A stretch of 64,000 nt of DNA from Tubiluchus corallicola (lineage: Eukaryota; Priapulida; Priapulimorpha; Priapulimorphida; Tubiluchidae). The notes beneath the pieces were generated by a model. It searched no databases, was not told where the DNA came from, and was given only the letters and a program-made list of their open reading frames with translations. The DNA lies in contig JAQGDQ010000112.1 of assembly GCA_030141605.1 (NCBI GenBank), forward strand, positions 62,501 through 126,500. Reading direction: 5' to 3'. Both the position numbers and the translations under genes were made by a program. Positions 59,339 to 64,000 of this stretch are shown piece by piece; within the stretch, counting starts at the first letter, position 1; every line of letters begins with the position of its first letter.

Positions 59339-59834
59339 GTAAGTTATTTAATTCATAAGTCTCATTTGTTTAACTATGAATTTTTTGTGTAATTTTAATG
59401 ACGCGTTAAAAAACTTCGATGTCTGTTGGGGTTATAGAAGCCTTTAATAATTTAATCAACAATCTCTGCAAATATGAATGTAAAAGAGGCAAATTTATCA
59501 TGATTAAATGCCAATTTTAGCCGCTGGGTCATTGGGGCATAAATGTAGGATTATCAATTCCTCGTCAGCACAACTTTCTTGCAATTGGGAGTACCAGGAA
59601 CCACCGGCAGGGCAGAGGATGAATGAAACATTAAGAGCTTATTTACCAATTATATAATATTAACAGAGTCTTATGGCCGACTTACCGGTTTCTTTTGTGA
59701 GGTCACGCAATTGGCTCAGTGTTCCGGCGTGAGATTATCGTTGCAATAATCGCTAATTGAACGCAACCAATTGCTGTTAAGCGAAACCAAACCGCTGAAG
59801 CCAAACTGGTCGATTTATGCGCGGGTGAAGTGCG

Positions 59835-60340
59835 GTGGTGAACTTAGCGAAATGCAGGTGTTAACGTATTTAAGTACTGATAAGGTTTACTTTGCGAAAA
59901 CCTGGTCCTTAAAATTGTTAAGTAGTTATAAGGTTTACTTTGCGAATTCCTGGTGCTAAACGTTGTTAAGCAAAGATAAAGTTTACTTAGCAAAACCTGG
60001 TCCTTGGAATTGTTAAGTTGTGATAAGATCTACTTAGCGAAATCCTTGTGCTATAATCAGTTAATTAGTAATAGAGTGTACTTATGTACACCAAATGTAG
60101 CCAAAAAAAATAATAATGCAGGCAAATCCAGTTGCTAAAAGTAGTTAGGAAATAACTAGGTTTATTTAGTGAAAAACAGATACTAGAAGTAGTTAAGTAG
60201 TTATAAGGTCTAGTGAAATCCAGATGCTAAAATAGATTAGTAGTAAGGATTCGTATAGCGAAATCCAAGTAAAATTAGTTAAATAGTAATAAGGTTGCTT
60301 AACGAAATCCGGTGCTAGAAGTATATGTGCAGTAACAGGG
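59835..60340 (+). repeat. Degenerate ~50-bp tandem array
   Basis: About ten diverged units of the form AAGGTTTACTTAGCGAAA then TCCTGGTGCTAAAAKTRGTT at 48-58-bp steps (59883, 59930, 59981, 60030 and so on). Decay increases to the right. Confidence 0.75.
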
Positions 60341-60670
60341 TTGAAAAACTATAAGTCTTAAATAGTAAGGTAGGCACTCAACTTGTATGGACACTCTCAT
60401 GCCTGGGAATAAATTTACTTTTTAATTTTTATAGTTTAATCTGATTCTAATTTAAACAAAGATAATAATTTTTTTACTGATGCGAAATATAATTAAATAT
60501 GCTATGACTTTGCTGTATTACAGAATTGGAAAAATGATTAAAAAACAGCGCGTCAGAATAAAATGTCATATGAATAGATCGCTTTTTCGTCACACCCTGT
60601 AGCAGATCTCCATCTTGTTTGAACATGCATGCTTAATGGGTTTTTTACCCTCGGAACAACCCTGGAATGG

Positions 60671-60762
60671 TCTGATGTAGAGCCCCGAGCTTCTCTTCCT
60701 ATGATGTAAAGAGCCCCGAGCTTCTCTTTCTGTGATGTAAGGAGCTCTAAGGATCTCTTCCT
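60671..60762 (+). repeat. Three tandem ~30-bp units
   Basis: TGATGTARAGAGCCCCGAGC then TTCTCTTYCT, twice close and once diverged (GGAGCTCTAAGGATCTC). Confidence 0.85.
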
Positions 60763-61186
60763 GTCATTTATTCATCCTCTGCCCTGCCGGTGGTTCTGTT
60801 CACCATTACAGATCTGTTTCTGATTTCCTGCTATAATAATTTCATTCCATCTTTCAAGAAGTAAAACATTTCTGTCAAAGAATGCATTAGAAGTATGGGG
60901 TTTAGTATAGGACAAGCTAGCTCAAACGTGAAAACGAAAAGAAATGGTTGAGATCTGTTAATATAATTGGAGCAACTTTTTTTTCGGGATATTAAAATAG
61001 GTAACAAATCTTACAAACAGTAACTGTGATCTGTGTAAGTTAAAGTAACAAAACCAATCAAAATATTAACAATAAATGCCATTTCGCCAAAAAAACTAAA
61101 GATTAATATAAGAAAAAGAATAAGATTAAAGCAATTTATGTAGGAAAAATCGTAGTATAAGTCAATTTACACAGCTCTCACAGAAT

Positions 61187-61260
61187 TATAAGAAAAAAAC
61201 AACTTTTATTGAAGTTGTTTTCTAAAGAAAAGTTTTAATAAAAGTTGTTTTCTTCTTATA
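61187..61260. repeat. AT-rich foldback, ~26-bp arms
   Basis: TATAAGAAAAAAACAACTTT-TATT pairs with AATAAAAGTTGTTTTCTTC-TTATA around an 18-20-bp centre that itself repeats GTTGTTTTCT. Confidence 0.85.
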
Positions 61261-61445
61261 AAACCGTAGTATTTTTAATGACAACTTTGTTTTAAAGCAG
61301 TAAATACTTTAAGTACAATCACTATACAGATGTTTCGACATGACAGTCGTCTTCCACAGTAAACGAATTGAAAAAAAAACAGAATATTATATAAGCAGAT
61401 CATAAACAGACTAACTAGGCAGTTAAACTGATATTAGCGCTAATA

Positions 61446-61590
61446 GTAAACAAGTCTGTACGACAAACATACAAACTACACAGGCTTGTAGAGAATTGAC
61501 TTTTATTAATTAAAACTACGCTAGTTCTTTTTGTATAGGCCTGTCTAGTCTGTCTAGTTTGCATAGTGTTTGTCGTATATGCTTGTTTAC
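61446..61590. repeat. Imperfect foldback, ~45-bp arms
   Basis: GTAAACAAG..TACGACAAACA..CAAACTA.ACAGGC at the left pairs with GCCTGTCTAG..GTTTGTCGTATATGC-TTGTTTAC at the right. Confidence 0.7.
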
Positions 61591-62117
61591 CTTAATGCTT
61601 CTTCCGGTTAACATGTGTAATTAGTCTGTCCAGACTCTGACTGTATAGTAAAATGTCACGTAGTCGTCACGTCTGTATAGATTCTAAAGTTTTTAATGTC
61701 TTAATAACGAATTGAAGAAGCATTTGTTAGTACTTTTCAACAAAGTTGTCTTAAAAATAATGAAGATTAATGTTTTGTAGAAACAACTTCAGTAAATGGC
61801 GCATTAACTGCTCCTGAAGGGACAATAATAAGATGAACAGCAAGAATACAAGATGCTTTAATAAGCAAAAGCAATTTTCCTGATGAGCTGCAGCTCTTAT
61901 TTCAGTCTTACAATAATTATTATTTCAATGGTTATAGAATTTCGCACAGAAGGTACAGAGAAGATTGCAATTTGATAAACTACCCACTAGAGTCTGTTTA
62001 CCTGTTCTAACTATAATACGAGTGTTTTGATAATCTACAATTTAATATAAACAAATTAGCTTTAACTTAATTTAGTTTGGTTGAATTTGGTTTGTAGTTT
62101 GGTTTAATTTCGTTTAC

Positions 62118-62645
62118 TTTAGTTTAGTTGAGTGTAGCGTAGTGTAGTGAAGTGTACTGTAGCGTAGTGTTGTGTAATGTAATGCAGCGTTGAGTAGTGT
62201 AGCGTTGTGTAGTGTGTAGTGTAGTGAAGTGTAGTGTAGCGTAGCCCCGTGTTGTGTAATGTAGTGTAGTGTAGTGTAGTGTAGCGTAGTGTAGCATAGC
62301 GTAGTGTTGTGTAATGTAATGCAGCGTTGAGTAGTGTAGCGTTGTGTAGTGTAGTGTAGTGTAGTGTAGCATAGTGTAGTGTAGCGTAATGTAGCGTAGC
62401 GCAGTGTTGTGTAATGTAGTGTAGTGCAGTGTAGTGTAGTGTAGTGTAGTGTAGTGTAGTGTAGTGTAGTGTAGTGTAGTGTAGTGTAGTGTAGTGTAGT
62501 GTAGTGTAGTGTAGTGTAGTGTAATGTAGTGTAGTGCAGTGTTGTTGTGTTATGTAATGTAGCGTAGCGTAGGGCAGTGTTGTGTTGTGTAGTGTAGTGT
62601 TGTACAGTGTAGTGTAGCATAGGGTACTACAGTGTAGGTATAGTT
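62118..62645. repeat. (TAGTG)n pentanucleotide microsatellite
   Basis: A pure core at 62411-62525 with imperfect units (GCGTAG, GTTGTG, TAATG) on both sides. Frames rich in LHYTT are artefacts. Confidence 0.96.
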
Positions 62646-63494
62646 TAATGTAGTATATTCTTCTTAGTACGTTGCTTTGCATTGTTCGTCTTGGCTTCCT
62701 TACTATACTTTACTTTACTTTATACTTTCATTTGGTTTGGTTTGATTTCATTTAGTTTAAAGTTTATTTATTCACATCAACTCAATGAATGTATTGTATT
62801 ACAATAATTCGTATATGTAATTGTTTGTCTCCTACTTTGGCGTATTTATATTATTATTGCATGGAGGACGGATACATCATAATGTCTCAAATTCTGCTGA
62901 CACAGAATTTCTTGTCTGTCTTGACTAGAACTGAAAGTTACAGTTATGAAAGCACGTTGCAAAACACAGAATTGTTGCGCTTCCGTACAAATCGAATTAC
63001 TACTTTTAGTATGCGAGCAGTAACTCAAATTTGGAAAGTTCCCGTGAAAATAATTTATGTTAAGGCAGAAATGCTCGGACTCACGCCCACAGCGGCTTGC
63101 TAAGATTTGGTTTCGAAATGTTGTCCTTGCCTTGCTTCGCATTGAGTAATTAAACGATTTGACTTGATGATTTCCTTAACTGGAGATTTCTCGTGTGCTA
63201 GATCGACTTTGCACGAGTCTTTTTTTGTCATTTTGAATGCAGAATCTCTAGTTCTGCATGAAGTTTCGAATGATCATAGCTTCGTATACAAATTGCAGAT
63301 TTTGGGAATATTTCTTTGTATGCATTTGCTCATCAGTAAAGAGAAAATTACTTTGTTACGGAGTTTAACTTTCGTTGCATAACGTTAGATTGTAAATGTG
63401 GCTGTCCAGGTGGAAATGAAGGAACAAACTAAGGAATAGCTAGTAGACTATATTATGATGTTGAGCGGAATATGCTGATTCGCTCCGTCGCGGC

Positions 63495-63497
<3 letters not shown>
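62646..63497. other. Stretch without supported gene
   Basis: Overlapping frames of about 100 codons at 62789-63103 (plus) and 62846-63142 (minus) have no recognised similarity and no splice context. A possible old retroelement, unproven. Confidence 0.35.
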
Positions 63498-63527
<30 letters not shown>

Positions 63528-63728
63528 TGTATGTATGTATGTATGTATGTATGTATGTATGTATGTATGTATGTATGTATGTATGTATGTATGTATGTAT
63601 GTATGTATGTATGTATGTATGTATGTATGTATGTATGTATGTATGTATGTATGTATGTATGTATGTATGTATGCATGCATGCATGCATGTATGTATGTAT
63701 GTATGTATGTATGTATGTATGTATGTAT
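63498..63728. repeat. (ATGT)n microsatellite with four ATGC units
   Basis: About 57 tetranucleotide units, with ATGC variants clustered at 63671-63688. MYVC and HTYI frames are artefacts. The end of the window, 63729-64000, shows nothing else. Confidence 0.98.
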
Positions 63729-64000
63729 AACATCATTTGTTTCGCAAATTAATGCAATACACAATACAGAAGTAGATATAGATAATAACGATAGAAATAT
63801 ATACGAAACATAATACAACGTATACAATTTTGAACTAGTTACTTAGTAAACATAAAATAATCTCATTCAGTTCATTTAATCTGAAACCTTCAATAATTAA
63901 TTCACGTTGACAAGACAAATAGATTTCATGAATTAGTTTTTCTTCTACGGTATAATTTAAATTCATTTTCGCAAAAAATTCTATTTTCTCCTAGTTTTGT

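Noticed and set aside
62114-62682. Overlapping 168- and 187-codon frames with LHYTT repeats
   Set aside because: Produced by the TAGTG microsatellite, not by a gene.
63440-63827. HTYI and MYVC repeat proteins
   Set aside because: Produced by the ATGT microsatellite in several frames at once.

Overview
The window is metazoan nuclear DNA, probably from a marine or other invertebrate. It is AT-rich, has short exons in long introns, GT-AG splice sites, dense microsatellites, and degraded non-LTR, Penelope-like, Tc1/mariner and hAT elements. No prokaryotic, viral or organellar gene is visible. Species cannot be assigned from sequence alone.

One protein-coding gene can be read with confidence. 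It lies on the + strand from the left edge to 18627 and encodes a DCST1/DCST2-type (DC-STAMP domain, sperm-egg fusion family) multipass membrane protein. Ten exons were placed by hand: 53-247, 2201-2266, 2997-3154, 4510-4751, 8930-9066, 10146-10325, 12146-12386, 12763-12890, 15086-15185 and 18195-18627. All nine junctions keep phase, giving about 626 residues without an internal stop. They contain the DC-STAMP domain, a C4C4 RING-type finger and an acidic Ser-rich tail. The 5' exons are outside the window. A polyA signal candidate lies at 18731.

The introns hold most of the readable mobile elements. Intron 1 has a LINE fragment inside a degenerate AT array. Introns 2 and 8 share a 360-bp repeat. 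Intron 4 has a long broken LINE. Intron 5 ends in a MITE that supplies the 3' splice-site context of exon 6. Intron 6 has a mariner element. Intron 9 is almost entirely a 37-bp satellite with higher-order structure.

From 18.7 to 64 kb I found no convincing complete gene. The region is a layered set of mobile-element remains: a mariner split by a LINE (18.9-20.6 kb), LINE 3' ends (21-22 kb), hAT-type MITEs (26.7 and 47.8 kb), a Tc1 transposase split by a hAT MITE with target duplication (36.7-38.3 kb), a Penelope-like element (38.9-40 kb), a 105-bp-arm foldback (44.2 kb), tail-to-tail elements (50.2-50.7 kb), a young LINE inside a CTGT microsatellite (52.1-53.5 kb), an old LINE (54.6-55.6 kb), and many simple or degenerate tandem arrays. 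Two weak candidate exons (45.9 kb and 59.2 kb) are listed at low confidence.
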